Assembly: GCA_001298575.1 (NCBI GenBank)
Contig: LJCV01000244.1
Coordinates: forward strand, 1 to 64,000
DNA from: Actinobacteria bacterium OK074
GTDB lineage: Bacteria > Actinomycetota > Actinomycetes > Streptomycetales > Streptomycetaceae
Direction: 5' to 3'
DNA length: 64,000 nt
Position 1 is the stretch's first letter. Every line of letters begins with the position of its first letter. A model generated the notes under the pieces. The model made no database searches and had not been told where the DNA came from. It was given only the letters and a program-made list of their open reading frames with translations. Shown piece after piece: positions 33,744-42,332 of the stretch. The translations under genes were made by a program, and so were the position numbers.

Positions 33744-33786
33744 GCGTGCGTGTTATGTGCGGTGTGGGTGTTACGGGCGATAGCCT

Positions 33787-33842
33787 GACGCTGAGACGAC
33801 GCTCGGGACGCTCATTCGGCGCTCGTTCTGACGGGGCGTCAG
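33787..33842 (+). repeat. GACGCTC cluster and palindrome beyond the right junction
   Basis: GACGCT-type units start at 33787, 33798, 33807 and 33818 (the last is GGCGCTC), roughly one helical turn apart. A CTGACG-GGG-CGTCAG palindrome follows at 33828-33842. They resemble arm-type or iterated binding sites, but the binding protein is unknown. Confidence 0.4.
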
Positions 33843-34110
33843 GAACGCTGTTGGGCGATTCTCCCCAGGGAGCGGCTCAGCGTCCGCACGGGTCCGGGGC
33901 CGCGCCCGTCGGGCGCTGATCTCTCCACCGCCCGCTCCGGAAGCCGACCGGAGTGCGCCTCGGGTGACTCGGCGTGGTGTGAACTTGGCTGTTATGGCTG
34001 TTACCGCCCCGCAAGCCCTGTGACCGCCGCCACCGCGTGGGTCTGATGGTGCCTCAGTTCCCTTTTGCGGGAGGGGAATTCGGACCTCTTCGATTCCTCT
34101 GTCCAGGCTC

Positions 34111-34139
34111 TTGGTGGCCTGTGGAGGGATCGCTAGGTT
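34111..34139 (+). promoter_or_regulatory. Promoter of the secreted propeller gene
   Basis: TTGGTG at 34111-34116 and TAGGTT at 34134-34139 are separated by exactly 17 bases, a good housekeeping-sigma promoter. It gives a leader of about 95 bases before ATG 34241. Confidence 0.55.
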
Positions 34140-34240
34140 CGCTGTCGTGCGGCGGCAGTGCTCTGCCTGGCACGTGTGGGGGGAGTGGCGACCGATGCCG
34201 TCGTGCGTCCGATTCGCCCATCGTCAAAGGGGACTTCCGC

Positions 34241-35842
34241 ATGTACGGTTCCATCCGCATGCCGCTGGCCGGGTCCAGACGTCGAAGACTGTCCGTCTGG
34301 GCCGTCGTGTTGGTGATCCTGTCGTTCGGACTGGCGGGCCTGCAGTCCACGCCCGCGTCCGCCGCCCCGCACGGCCAGGGCAGCGCCGCCCGGGCGGCGA
34401 CAGCCGGCGGTGCCCAGGTGACGGCCGCCGTCACCGACAAGCCGCGCCAGTACACGGCCGAGGAGCTCGACCAGCTCAACACCCGGCTGTACGACGAGGA
34501 CACCATGGCCAAGGGGAAGGCGGGGCCCGAGCCCCGACACGCCCCACTCGGTGCCGCGCTCGCCGAACCGTCCCCCGTACCGTCCGTCGCCACCACGGTG
34601 CGCGACAGCGCCATACCGACGTCCGGGATATCGGGCGGCGCCTCGTCCCTGTCCTCGACGCAGGAGCCGAGCACCGACGCCAACGGCTCCAACATCTTCC
34701 AGACCGGCAACTGGTACGCCACCCGCTCCACCGACAACGGCACGACCTGGTCCTACCTCGACCCCTACTCGCTGTTCGGGTCGGGATTCTGCTGCGACCA
34801 GGTCACCCAGTACGACCCGGCGACCGGCAGGCAGTTCTGGCTGCTGCAGTTCAGCGACCACCTGGTGATCGCCAACGCCACCGCCTCCGGCTCCGGCGCG
34901 TTCACCGGCTGGTGCTACTGGAACATCACACCGGGCTGGATGGGCCTGGCGACCACCACGGCGCTGGACTTCAACGACATGTCCATCAGCAGCAGCAACG
35001 TCAACATCTCCACCAACTTCTTCCCGACCGGCGGGGGAAGCGGTGCCGGCCTGCTGCGGTTGCCGAAGAGCGCGATGAGCACGTGCGGCGCCTTCAACTA
35101 CAGCTACCTGACCCGCACCGACAACTTCACCTACAAGCTGGTGCCCGGCTCCACCGACACCCTCTACTGGGGCAGCAACTGGGGCCAGACCAACGGCAGT
35201 TCCTTCCGCGTGTTCGCGTGGCCGGAGAACTCCGGCAACTACTCGTGGTGGGACCGCACCGTCCCCTCGTACGGCTTCTACACCCGTGACAGCGGCCAGA
35301 ACTGCGCCAGCGCCGACGGCGTGGTGACCAACTGGTGTCAGTACGCCGACTCGCGCGTCCTCGGTGCCTACCGGACCGGCGGACTGATCGGCTTCTCGTT
35401 CAACGCGAAGCAGGACAGCAGCCACCCGTTCCCCTACACCCGGTTCGTCTGGTTCAACGAATCCGACAAGAACCTCAACGGCTCCGGTGACCTGTGGGGC
35501 AGCTGGGGTGCCATGCAGTTCGCCGCGCTCGCACCCAACTCGCTCGGGCGGGTGGGCCTGGAGTTCGCCTGGGGCGGCGGCACCGGCACTACCCACTACT
35601 ACCCCGGCAGCGGCATCAACTCCCAGCCCGCCAACGCCATCGACACCAGCCCCAACTACTACCTGTGGGGTGCCGGCAACACCTGCACCTACTCGGGCCT
35701 GCCCCGCTGGGGCGACTACCTCACCGTCCGCACCTACCAGGCCGATCCGACCCGCTGGATCGCCGCCGGCTACGCGATGAAGGGCGGCAACTGCGGCGCC
35801 ACCGGGGCCTACCCCGAGCCGCACAACGTGCTGTTCTCCTAG
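34241..35842 (+). CDS. Secreted protein with probable beta-propeller, 533 aa
   Basis: ATG 34241, with AAAGGGGA upstream, begins MYGSIRMPLAGSRRRRLSV, followed by a hydrophobic core and an AxA-type cleavage site (PASA/AP): a Sec or Tat-like signal peptide. The mature protein is rich in W, Y, N and S, with repeated blade-like segments (STDNGTTWSYLDPYS, QYDPATGRQFWLLQF, GLIGFSFNAKQDSSHP), consistent with a sialidase-like or other beta-propeller. A CC pair and single cysteines suggest disulfides. No catalytic set is recognised. The gene ends in TAG, followed directly by a His-codon-rich tandem repeat. Confidence 0.85.
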   Translation: MYGSIRMPLAGSRRRRLSVWAVVLVILSFGLAGLQSTPASAAPHGQGSAARAATAGGAQVTAAVTDKPRQYTAEELDQLNTRLYDEDTMAKGKAGPEPRHAPLGAALAEPSPVPSVATTVRDSAIPTSGISGGASSLSSTQEPSTDANGSNIFQTGNWYATRSTDNGTTWSYLDPYSLFGSGFCCDQVTQYDPATGRQFWLLQFSDHLVIANATASGSGAFTGWCYWNITPGWMGLATTTALDFNDMSISSSNVNISTNFFPTGGGSGAGLLRLPKSAMSTCGAFNYSYLTRTDNFTYKLVPGSTDTLYWGSNWGQTNGSSFRVFAWPENSGNYSWWDRTVPSYGFYTRDSGQNCASADGVVTNWCQYADSRVLGAYRTGGLIGFSFNAKQDSSHPFPYTRFVWFNESDKNLNGSGDLWGSWGAMQFAALAPNSLGRVGLEFAWGGGTGTTHYYPGSGINSQPANAIDTSPNYYLWGAGNTCTYSGLPRWGDYLTVRTYQADPTRWIAAGYAMKGGNCGATGAYPEPHNVLFS

Positions 35843-35930
35843 CAGCACCAGCACCAGCACCAGCACCAGCACCCGCATCCGTACCAGCACCCGCACTCGC
35901 ATCCGTACCAGCACCCGCACTCGCAGCAAG
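35843..35930 (+). repeat. CAGCAC tandem and 24-bp repeat after the amber stop
   Basis: Five CAGCAC units (35843-35872) run into two copies of a 24-bp unit (CACCCGCACTCGCATCCGTACCAG-like). Read in frame past the TAG at 35840-35842, the segment would encode alternating Gln-His, Pro-His, Pro-Tyr and Ser-His: 14 His in about 29 codons. It may be just an untranslated satellite. Confidence 0.7.
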
Positions 35931-36044
35931 CGACCCGGGGGTCGGGCGGGAATCCTCTCCGCCCGGCCCCCGGGCCATGCCCGCCGAGGTACCCGGGCCG
36001 TGCCGGTCCAGGAACCGACCGGCACCACGGGAAGTCCAACCCCT

Positions 36045-36458
36045 ATGAAGAGTCTCCTTCGCACCGCGCTCGTCGTCCTGGTGCCGGCCGTCGTGCTCTC
36101 GGCCGCCGGATGCGGGGACTCTCAGGGAGCCGAATCGCCGACCGCACCCGGCTCGGGGATCAAGGGCCGCACCATGGTCGACGGCGGCTGCCCGCTGGCC
36201 CGCGACCACAGCCCCTGCCCCGACCGGCCCCTGAGCGCCCGGCTGACCATCACCGGCGGCGACGGCGGAGGGACGGTCATCGAGACCACCAGCGACGCCG
36301 ACGGCCACTTCCGCGTCCCGCTGCCGCCCGGCAGCTACACCGTCCGTCCGGCCAATCGCACCGGCGCCGTCGTCCCGATCGCCCAGCCGGTCTCCGTCGC
36401 CGTCAGGAGCGGACGGTTCACCACGGTCGACATCTCCTTCGACTCGGGCATCCGTTGA
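36045..36458 (+). CDS. Lipoprotein with carboxypeptidase-regulatory-like domain, 137 aa
   Basis: ATG 36045 (GGGAAG about 10 bases upstream) starts MKSLLRTALVVLVPAVVL with lipobox SAAGC. The mature part is a single small beta-sandwich like Cna-B/CarboxypepD_reg domains: RPLSARLTI, VIETTSDADGHFRVPLPPGSYTVRP, VAVRSGRFTTVDISF. Such domains are structural or binding modules. It sits between two secreted propeller genes and ends before a strong hairpin. Confidence 0.82.
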   Translation: MKSLLRTALVVLVPAVVLSAAGCGDSQGAESPTAPGSGIKGRTMVDGGCPLARDHSPCPDRPLSARLTITGGDGGGTVIETTSDADGHFRVPLPPGSYTVRPANRTGAVVPIAQPVSVAVRSGRFTTVDISFDSGIR

Positions 36459-36484
36459 GACAAGTCGAACGAAGGGGAGAGCCA

Positions 36485-36505
36485 CCCCGGCAGGTCCTGC
36501 CGGGG
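36485..36505. terminator. Bidirectional terminator
   Basis: CCCCGGCAG at 36485-36493 and CTGCCGGGG at 36497-36505 form a perfect 9-bp stem with a 3-base loop between convergent genes. Confidence 0.8.
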
Positions 36506-36532
36506 CGGCTGTCGCGGTTCAGTGGCTGTCGG

Positions 36533-38047
36533 TCAGGGGCTGTCCTCACCGCCCCCGGTGCCGCCGTTGGCCAGCCATTGCGCGTAGGCGATTGCCGCCA
36601 GGCGGGCAGAGAGGGCGTTGTCACGTGCGGTGGCGGTCGTGGCGGTGGCGGTGCCTGCGGCCGCGGTGAGGCCCGAAGTCGGCGTGTACATCGCCTCGTT
36701 GAAGACCGACCCGCTGGGGGCCGAGGCCACGGCGAAGACGGGGTGTGCCGTTCCGCCGGAGAAGGACGTCGAGATGTAGTCGCCGACCATGGTGCCCTGC
36801 GTGGTGCTCGCCAGCCAGGAGTGGGTCATCGGACCGGCCAGCTGGGTCGGCGCCGTCCAGGTGCTGCCGGCGTTGGTCGAGGAGACGTACCCGACGTCCA
36901 ACTGGCAGGTGGCGGCGGTGCAGTTGGCGACCGGGTGGTAGTAGTACGCCAGCGCCAGGTGCGCGGTGGTGCCCGAGGTGGCCGGGTCGACGGCGAGGCC
37001 GGGGATGAAGTGGTCGACGGTGCTGGTCGTCGCGTCGATCGGGATGCGGGTCACCGCTGACCAGGTGGTGCCGTTGGTGGTGGTCGCCATCACGATGTCG
37101 TTGGCGGTGCAGGAGCCGCCGCTCGCGCGGAATCGGCAGTCCTGCCAGACGACGTACACCTTGCCGGCGGCGTCGATCTCGGCGGAGGGCAGCGGTCCGC
37201 TGCGCAGGCTCCCGCGCACGGTGAAGGTGCTGACGGTGGCGATGGTGGTGGTCGAGGTCCAGGTACTGCCGCCGTTGGTGGACCGGAAGGAGAGGATCGA
37301 CGTCTCGGAGGCGTTGGCGGCCGGGACGATCACCGTGCCGTTGGGCTGGACGACGGGCTGGCCGCCGAGGCCGGTGGCGTTGTTGCCGGTGTTCTTGGAG
37401 GCGCCCCAGGTGAGGCCGCCGTCGGAGGAGGTGGTCATCTTCAGACGGTCGCCGTCGCCGTTGTTGTCGTACTCGGTGTAGCAGTTGCCGTAGAAGGCGC
37501 TCGTGGCGGTGTTGTCGCAGACGATCCAGTTCTTGTCGAGGCTGGAGCCGGTCGCGGTGATGACGGGGTTGCTCCAGGTCAGTCCGCCGTCGGTCGAGCG
37601 GCTGGTGAAGACCTCGGGGACGGTGACGGACGACGTGATCGGGATGGTGGAGATCAGCCAGGTGTTGTGCTTGGCGTCGTAGGCCACCGACGGGTCGCTG
37701 ACCCGCTGGAAGGTGCCGCCCGCCTGCGTGGTGATCCCGGGCAGGAAGCCCTTGGTCCAGGTGGCGCCGCCGTCGGTGGAGGTGGAGAAGCCGACGTTGG
37801 AGGAGCCGCCGTCGTTGAAACGGCCGACCTGGAAGGCGGAGACGATCGTGGAGCCGTAGGAGAAGGTGTCGGGCTCGACCTCGGTGGCGTGCTGGCTGGT
37901 GGAGTTGGTGTAGGGATCGGTGCTGATCTGGGTGAGGGCGGGTGCGGCGTCGGCGGTGGTCGTCGACAGGGCCAGCAGGCCGGCCGCGAGGGCCGCCGTC
38001 ACCAGGCCGGGTCTCGCCAGACGGTGGAGCCGTGATGCCAGGGACAT
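36533..38047 (-). CDS. Secreted sialidase-like Asp-box beta-propeller, 504 aa
   Basis: ATG 38047, after AAGGGAA, gives a signal peptide (MSLASRLHRLARPGLVTAALAAG... TADA/AP). The mature protein carries at least five Asp-box motifs of the S-x-D/N-x-G-x-T-W type (STDGGATW, STDGGLTW, SSDGGLTW, STNGGSTW, STNAGSTW), the hallmark of BNR/sialidase propellers. I do not see a clear catalytic Arg triad and Tyr/Glu pair, so enzymatic sialidase activity is unproven; it may bind or cleave other glycans. The longer GTG start at 38125 would spoil the signal peptide. Confidence 0.86.
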   Translation of the reverse strand: MSLASRLHRLARPGLVTAALAAGLLALSTTTADAAPALTQISTDPYTNSTSQHATEVEPDTFSYGSTIVSAFQVGRFNDGGSSNVGFSTSTDGGATWTKGFLPGITTQAGGTFQRVSDPSVAYDAKHNTWLISTIPITSSVTVPEVFTSRSTDGGLTWSNPVITATGSSLDKNWIVCDNTATSAFYGNCYTEYDNNGDGDRLKMTTSSDGGLTWGASKNTGNNATGLGGQPVVQPNGTVIVPAANASETSILSFRSTNGGSTWTSTTTIATVSTFTVRGSLRSGPLPSAEIDAAGKVYVVWQDCRFRASGGSCTANDIVMATTTNGTTWSAVTRIPIDATTSTVDHFIPGLAVDPATSGTTAHLALAYYYHPVANCTAATCQLDVGYVSSTNAGSTWTAPTQLAGPMTHSWLASTTQGTMVGDYISTSFSGGTAHPVFAVASAPSGSVFNEAMYTPTSGLTAAAGTATATTATARDNALSARLAAIAYAQWLANGGTGGGEDSP

Positions 38048-38705
38048 GATCCGTTCCCTTTCGAAGAAGGGGCACGTCCGGCATCGGTGTGTCGCGAAGT
38101 GGGGTCGGGAGCAAGCCTCGTACACGTCCGCACCATGAGGGCGGGCGGAGCCCGGCCGAACCGAACGTCATGCAGGACGTGCTGAAGGACGCCGCCACTC
38201 TGGCTACGCAATCATGGTCATGTCAACACTATCTGCTACAACACCGCCCGAACCACAGGGAATTGACGTCTCCTTGACCCTCGGACACCTCGATGGCCCG
38301 CCTTGCCGCACCGCGCTCTACGGGCAGCCGCCGCCACGAGGACGACGTCACTCCCGGACCGCTGCCCCTGCCCGCCGCCACCGTCGGCGCCCCGCGTCAG
38401 AGGCTTCGGCTCCAGGTGGTTGCCGCTCGACGGCGAGGGCTTGATCCTGGTCTCGGCAGCGTCCATCGCCGCGGGTCTCGTCGGTGCATGGCAGACGTGC
38501 GGGGCAGTCCGGCTCGCACTCGCCGACGAACGGTCCACCAACCCCGCGTCATCTCGAAGGAGGCCGGCCCTGGTCGCGGTGTCGCGTGGTCCGCGTCCCT
38601 TTCGGCTCGGGCATACGGTGAGACCCTCCGCTTCCCTTTGGGCGACGGGAACCGAACTGCGGCCGAGGGCGTCGCGGGGACGTTCGGCGGAGCAAGGGAG
38701 TCGTC
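38048..38705. other. Intergenic region between divergent secreted-protein genes
   Basis: A 658-base gap. A perfect TTGACA lies on the minus strand at 38226-38221 in a local A/T-rich patch and may be the -35 of the sialidase-like gene, but no good -10 stands at the right distance. The plus-strand frame around 38410-38540 (SRWLPLDGEGLILVSAASIA) has some coding character and might be a decayed fragment. No gene is called. Confidence 0.35.
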
Positions 38706-39329
38706 ATGATGCCGGAGGACCGCAGACGGGGCCGCGGATCCTGGACCTCGCTCGCGACCGTCCTGGTCGCCCTCTCCTGTGTTCTGACCGCCTGCGGGGG
38801 CGGAGGGGACGATTCGGAGGCGGACTCGGCGCCGCCGCGTCCCGCTACCGGTTCCCCCACCGACACTCCCTCGGAGAGCGGCCCCGGCACGCGGGGAGCC
38901 CCCGGCCCGCCCTCTGCGACAAGGCCGGCAACGCCGTCGACGCCGTCGACACGAGCCCCGGCCTCTCGGGGGACGGCCTCCACGTCCCCGGGGTGTGTCG
39001 CGGGCTCCATCACCGTCACCCACCGCCCGGGAGACGCCTTAGTCCGCGGCCTGTGCGTTCGGCCCGGGACCGTCGTGTCCCTCGTCCTACGGCCGCGGAA
39101 CGACGACAAGCGGTGGACGGGTGCGCTGAGTTCCGCGCCGGTCTTCGTGCTGGCGTCCGGGTGGGAGGTGGGGGCGGACGGCACCGCCCGGGTCTCGCTG
39201 CGCTGTGCCGGGACAAGGGGCGGTACGGCGGACGTCACAGTGTCGGCGAAGGCGCCGGACGTGGCGGGCGCGGCACGGATCGTCTTCACGCTGCACATGT
39301 CCGTGGTGCCGTACACGACGCAGGGGTGA
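38706..39329 (+). CDS. Lipoprotein of unknown function, 207 aa
   Basis: ATG 38706 (or 38709), with GGGAG upstream. The basic start is followed by a hydrophobic stretch and the lipobox LTAC with a CGGGG tail. A Pro/Thr/Ser-rich linker (about 35-95) spans the wall. The C-terminal about 110 residues form a beta-rich domain with two cysteines (GSITVTHRPGDALVRGLC, VSLRCAG) likely in a disulfide, like an Ig or cupredoxin-type sandwich. No family is recognised. It is followed by a true Rho-independent terminator. Confidence 0.78.
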   Translation: MMPEDRRRGRGSWTSLATVLVALSCVLTACGGGGDDSEADSAPPRPATGSPTDTPSESGPGTRGAPGPPSATRPATPSTPSTRAPASRGTASTSPGCVAGSITVTHRPGDALVRGLCVRPGTVVSLVLRPRNDDKRWTGALSSAPVFVLASGWEVGADGTARVSLRCAGTRGGTADVTVSAKAPDVAGAARIVFTLHMSVVPYTTQG

Positions 39330-39356
39330 CCCCGGCAACCCGGGATCACCCCTTTT
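39323..39356 (+). terminator. Rho-independent terminator with T-run
   Basis: GGGGTGA and CCCGG (39323-39335) pair with CCGGG and TCACCCC (39341-39352, one bulged A), followed by TTTT at 39353-39356. A T-tract is rare in this genome, so the assignment is firm. Confidence 0.8.
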
Positions 39357-39368
39357 GGCGCCGCTGCG

Positions 39369-42026
39369 TCAGTCGAGGTCGCGCATGTCGATCGTGTAGA
39401 TGCCGCGGCCGTGGGTGGCCGCGTACAGCGTCCGGCCGTCGGGGCTCAGCTTCAGCTGGAGTACGGCGACGGCCGGGAGGTTCCCGACGCGCTGCCAGGT
39501 CGTACGGCCCGGCGCACGGTAGACGACGCCGAGGTCGGTGGCGACGGCGAGGCCGCCGTTCGGTGTGACGACCGCGGAGTCGGTCGGCACGTCGGGGAGG
39601 TTGTTCGAGATGTCCTTCCAGGTGGTGCCGCCGTCGGTGGACTCGAAGACGTGGCCCACACCGGCACCGGGTCCCTCGGTCCAGTGCCGGGAGAAGCCGT
39701 TGACCGCGAGGTAGACGTGGTCGGCGTTCTTGGGGTCGATGGCGAAGCCGCTGAGGTACCGGTTGGGTACGGTCGCGTCCACCGGCAGGGTCACGTCGTG
39801 CCAGCCGGTGCCGTCCGCGTTGCCGACGGAGATGCCGCGGGCGAAGCCCTGGTTGTTGCAGGGGCCGCACCAGGCCGCGTACACCTTGCCGCCCGAGGCC
39901 GCGACGGCGGTCGCGGTACGGCCCTCGCCGAGGTCGTACACGCTGGTCCACTCGTCGCCGCTGCGGATGGCGTAGCCGTGGGTCTGCACCCAGATGTGCC
40001 GGCCGCCCGCGATCCAGGTCGAGCTGTTCTTCATGTCGGCCGTGATCGGGGCGATGAATCGGGCCTCACCGGTGGCGTTGTCGGCGGGGGCGACGCCGTA
40101 CGACGTGATCTTGCTGGGGTCGTTGACCCAACTCCCGTCGTTCACCGCGCAGTTCTGGGTCACCTGGATCGCCAGGTAGACGTACTCCTCGGCGATGTCG
40201 CAGCCGTTGGCCGGGTCGGTGAGGGTGTCGCCGCCGTCGCCACCGAAGTTGGACCCCATCACCGTGTCGTTGCTGCGCAGGATCGACTGGCCGTTGTCCT
40301 GGAGGCCGCCGGTGACGGAGACGCCGCCGTAGGTCAGGTCCTTGCCGACGCCCACCGAGTAGTACTGGAGGGTGTCGATGGTGCCGTCGTTGAGCGAGGT
40401 CCAGTCGGTGGCGTGCCCGGAGGCGTCCTGGGAGCCGTTGAGGGGGCGCTTGTAGACGCCGCCGTCGTTGCCGACGTAGACGAAGCTCTTGCCGTGGTAG
40501 CTGCCGATCGCGACGCCGTGCTGGTCGGAGTGGGTGGTCGGGTTGCAGTCGCCCGTCTGTTTGGTGGGGTCGATGTTCCAGCAGGGGAAGCCGAAGTTCC
40601 AGTACGGGCCGACGGTCGACCAGTTGGTGCCGCCGTCCTTCGTCTCGTAGACCTCCTCCAGGCCCGCGTAGACGTGTTCCGCGTTCGCCGGGTCGACGGT
40701 CAGGAACTGGTTGTACCAAGCCTGCACGCCCGGCATGTAGCCGCTGGAGGTGAGCGCCGAGCCGTCGGCGGCCAGGCCCTGGTAGTCGGCGATCTTCGTC
40801 CAAGGGCCGGTGGGAGAACCGGACTTGGAGACGTAGATGCCCTCCAGGCCGCTGTCCGGGTTGGTGTTGAGCTGCTCCGGCGACTGGTCGATGGCGTAGT
40901 AGCGGGAACCGTCGGCGGAGCGGGCGAAGGTGACGTTGCCGATGTCGTCCGCGTCGGCGGGCAGGTCGCCGAGGCCGCTGGTGATCCGGGTCCAGGTGCC
41001 GTCCGCGCCCTTGGTGTAGAAGCCGTTGTAGTCGTCGCCGCTGCGCCAGCCGACCGCGAGGACCACCTTGTTCGGGTCCTTCGGGTCGATCGCGATGTCG
41101 TTGGCGATGTTCTTGTACGCGGCCGAGTCGTCGTTCGCGAGTGAACCGCCCGGCAGATAGGCGGGGTTGGGCGCGAACTCCAGCTTCCAGGCGCCGCTCA
41201 GCTTCTTCGTGGAGTGGCTCCACACGCCTTCGCTGGTCGCCGCCCACACTTTCCCGCCGCCGAAGCGCAGTTCGTGGATGGTGGTGGACTCCAGCTCGTC
41301 GCCGCCGACCCGGCTGCGGGCGGAGAACGTGCCGTGACGGGGGTTCGACAGGACGTAGACGCCGCTGCCGAGATACGCGTCCGCGTTGGTCGTCGCCTCG
41401 CCGGTGCCCAGCCACAGCCGTCCGGCGCCGTCGAGCGCGAGGGCGCCGGTGGACTGGGCGGGCAGCTTGTCGCTGATCGGCTGCCAACGGCCGCCTCCGG
41501 TGCGCGAGCGCCACACGCCGCCGCCCGCGCTGCCCGCGTACACGTACCCGTCGTCGTCGGCGGCCATCGCCGCCATCCGGCCGGTGACATTGCCCGAGCC
41601 GCCGCTGGAGTTGGAGTCGTAGTCGCGGTAGCGCGGGTCGTCGGAGTTGTACGGCAGGTCGGTGATGTTGCGCCAACTGCCGCCGGTGCTGGGCAGGTTG
41701 GTCAGACTCGTCCAGGCGGCTCCGTAGGCGCCCGGTGCGACGATGCCGGGTGAGGTGCGGGCCTCGGCGTACTGGTCCGCGCCCTCGGCTATCTCGTCGG
41801 CCTCGTTGCCGTCGTCACCGCCGCCGTCGTCGTCCTCGGCCTTCGCCTTGGGACTGACAGCGCCCACCGACTGCCCTCGTTCAGCGGCGAGTTGGGCGAG
41901 TGCGCGGGCCCCGAAGGGGCTGTTGCCCCCGCTGGGAGCGGCGCCGGCGGGTATCGCCACGAGTGCGGCGGATGCGGTGATGGCACAGATGGTGAGCCAT
42001 CGTCTCTTACGGGTTGGTGCTGACAC
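39369..42026 (-). CDS. Large secreted BNR/sortilin-type beta-propeller, 885 aa
   Basis: A signal peptide (RKRRWLTICAITASAALVAIPAGAA) precedes an acidic linker (EDDDGGGDDGNEADEIAEGAD) and then a roughly 780-residue region of repeated propeller blades with VYAGSAGGGVWRS, IWVQTHGYAIRS, VFESTDGGTTW and VYKRPLNGS. This fits the large two-propeller architecture of BNR glycosyl-hydrolase-like proteins such as GH74 xyloglucanases, but I cannot point to both GH74 catalytic aspartates. GTG 42026 with GGAGG is preferred over ATG 42053, which lacks a ribosome-binding site. It is one of three secreted propellers in 8 kb. Confidence 0.85.
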   Translation of the reverse strand: MSAPTRKRRWLTICAITASAALVAIPAGAAPSGGNSPFGARALAQLAAERGQSVGAVSPKAKAEDDDGGGDDGNEADEIAEGADQYAEARTSPGIVAPGAYGAAWTSLTNLPSTGGSWRNITDLPYNSDDPRYRDYDSNSSGGSGNVTGRMAAMAADDDGYVYAGSAGGGVWRSRTGGGRWQPISDKLPAQSTGALALDGAGRLWLGTGEATTNADAYLGSGVYVLSNPRHGTFSARSRVGGDELESTTIHELRFGGGKVWAATSEGVWSHSTKKLSGAWKLEFAPNPAYLPGGSLANDDSAAYKNIANDIAIDPKDPNKVVLAVGWRSGDDYNGFYTKGADGTWTRITSGLGDLPADADDIGNVTFARSADGSRYYAIDQSPEQLNTNPDSGLEGIYVSKSGSPTGPWTKIADYQGLAADGSALTSSGYMPGVQAWYNQFLTVDPANAEHVYAGLEEVYETKDGGTNWSTVGPYWNFGFPCWNIDPTKQTGDCNPTTHSDQHGVAIGSYHGKSFVYVGNDGGVYKRPLNGSQDASGHATDWTSLNDGTIDTLQYYSVGVGKDLTYGGVSVTGGLQDNGQSILRSNDTVMGSNFGGDGGDTLTDPANGCDIAEEYVYLAIQVTQNCAVNDGSWVNDPSKITSYGVAPADNATGEARFIAPITADMKNSSTWIAGGRHIWVQTHGYAIRSGDEWTSVYDLGEGRTATAVAASGGKVYAAWCGPCNNQGFARGISVGNADGTGWHDVTLPVDATVPNRYLSGFAIDPKNADHVYLAVNGFSRHWTEGPGAGVGHVFESTDGGTTWKDISNNLPDVPTDSAVVTPNGGLAVATDLGVVYRAPGRTTWQRVGNLPAVAVLQLKLSPDGRTLYAATHGRGIYTIDMRDLD

Positions 42027-42332
42027 CAGGTCCTCCGAAGAACGGGTGGTCATACAGCCGTCGCAGGGGACCCGATCACGAGCGGTGGGAGGAATCCGGC
42101 ACTTGGGTAAATCTTTGACCGGAACCTGTCACTGTGCATGGCCGGAAGTCGACCGATTCATCGCGCCTTTCCATCGGGGATGCTTGCCGTGCTTGAGGTG
42201 GTGGCGACCGTCCGCAGTGGCCACCGCGCTGTGCCCGCTGCCGCGTCGGGTCCTTTTGACCAGCCCACGCTGTTCCAAGGGAATCCTGGAGACGGCCATA
42301 GGGAAATCCTGGAGGCCGCCATGGCTGCCGGC
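42027..42332. other. Intergenic region between propeller and hydrolase genes
   Basis: About 300 bases upstream of the propeller gene and downstream of the minus-strand hydrolase gene. A possible promoter for the propeller gene is GTGACA - 17 bases - TACCCA on the minus strand around 42130-42102. No coding frame is supported. Confidence 0.3.

Larger units (their letters stand above)
33310..34110. other. Right junction of the island, no confident gene
   Basis: This stretch holds a hairpin (33515-33534), the right TGACGCTC pair, the 76-bp methyltransferase remnant and a further TGACGCTC cluster with a CTGACG-GGG-CGTCAG palindrome (33828-33842). A 35-codon frame at 33338-33445 beginning MAVAIAGVPVAVQQWAEDLL could be a fragment of a lost gene. 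There is no integrase. Confidence 0.5.

Noticed and set aside
38303..38705. Plus-strand frame upstream of the lipoprotein gene
   Set aside because: It reads past the lipoprotein start in another frame, and only a short patch looks coding.
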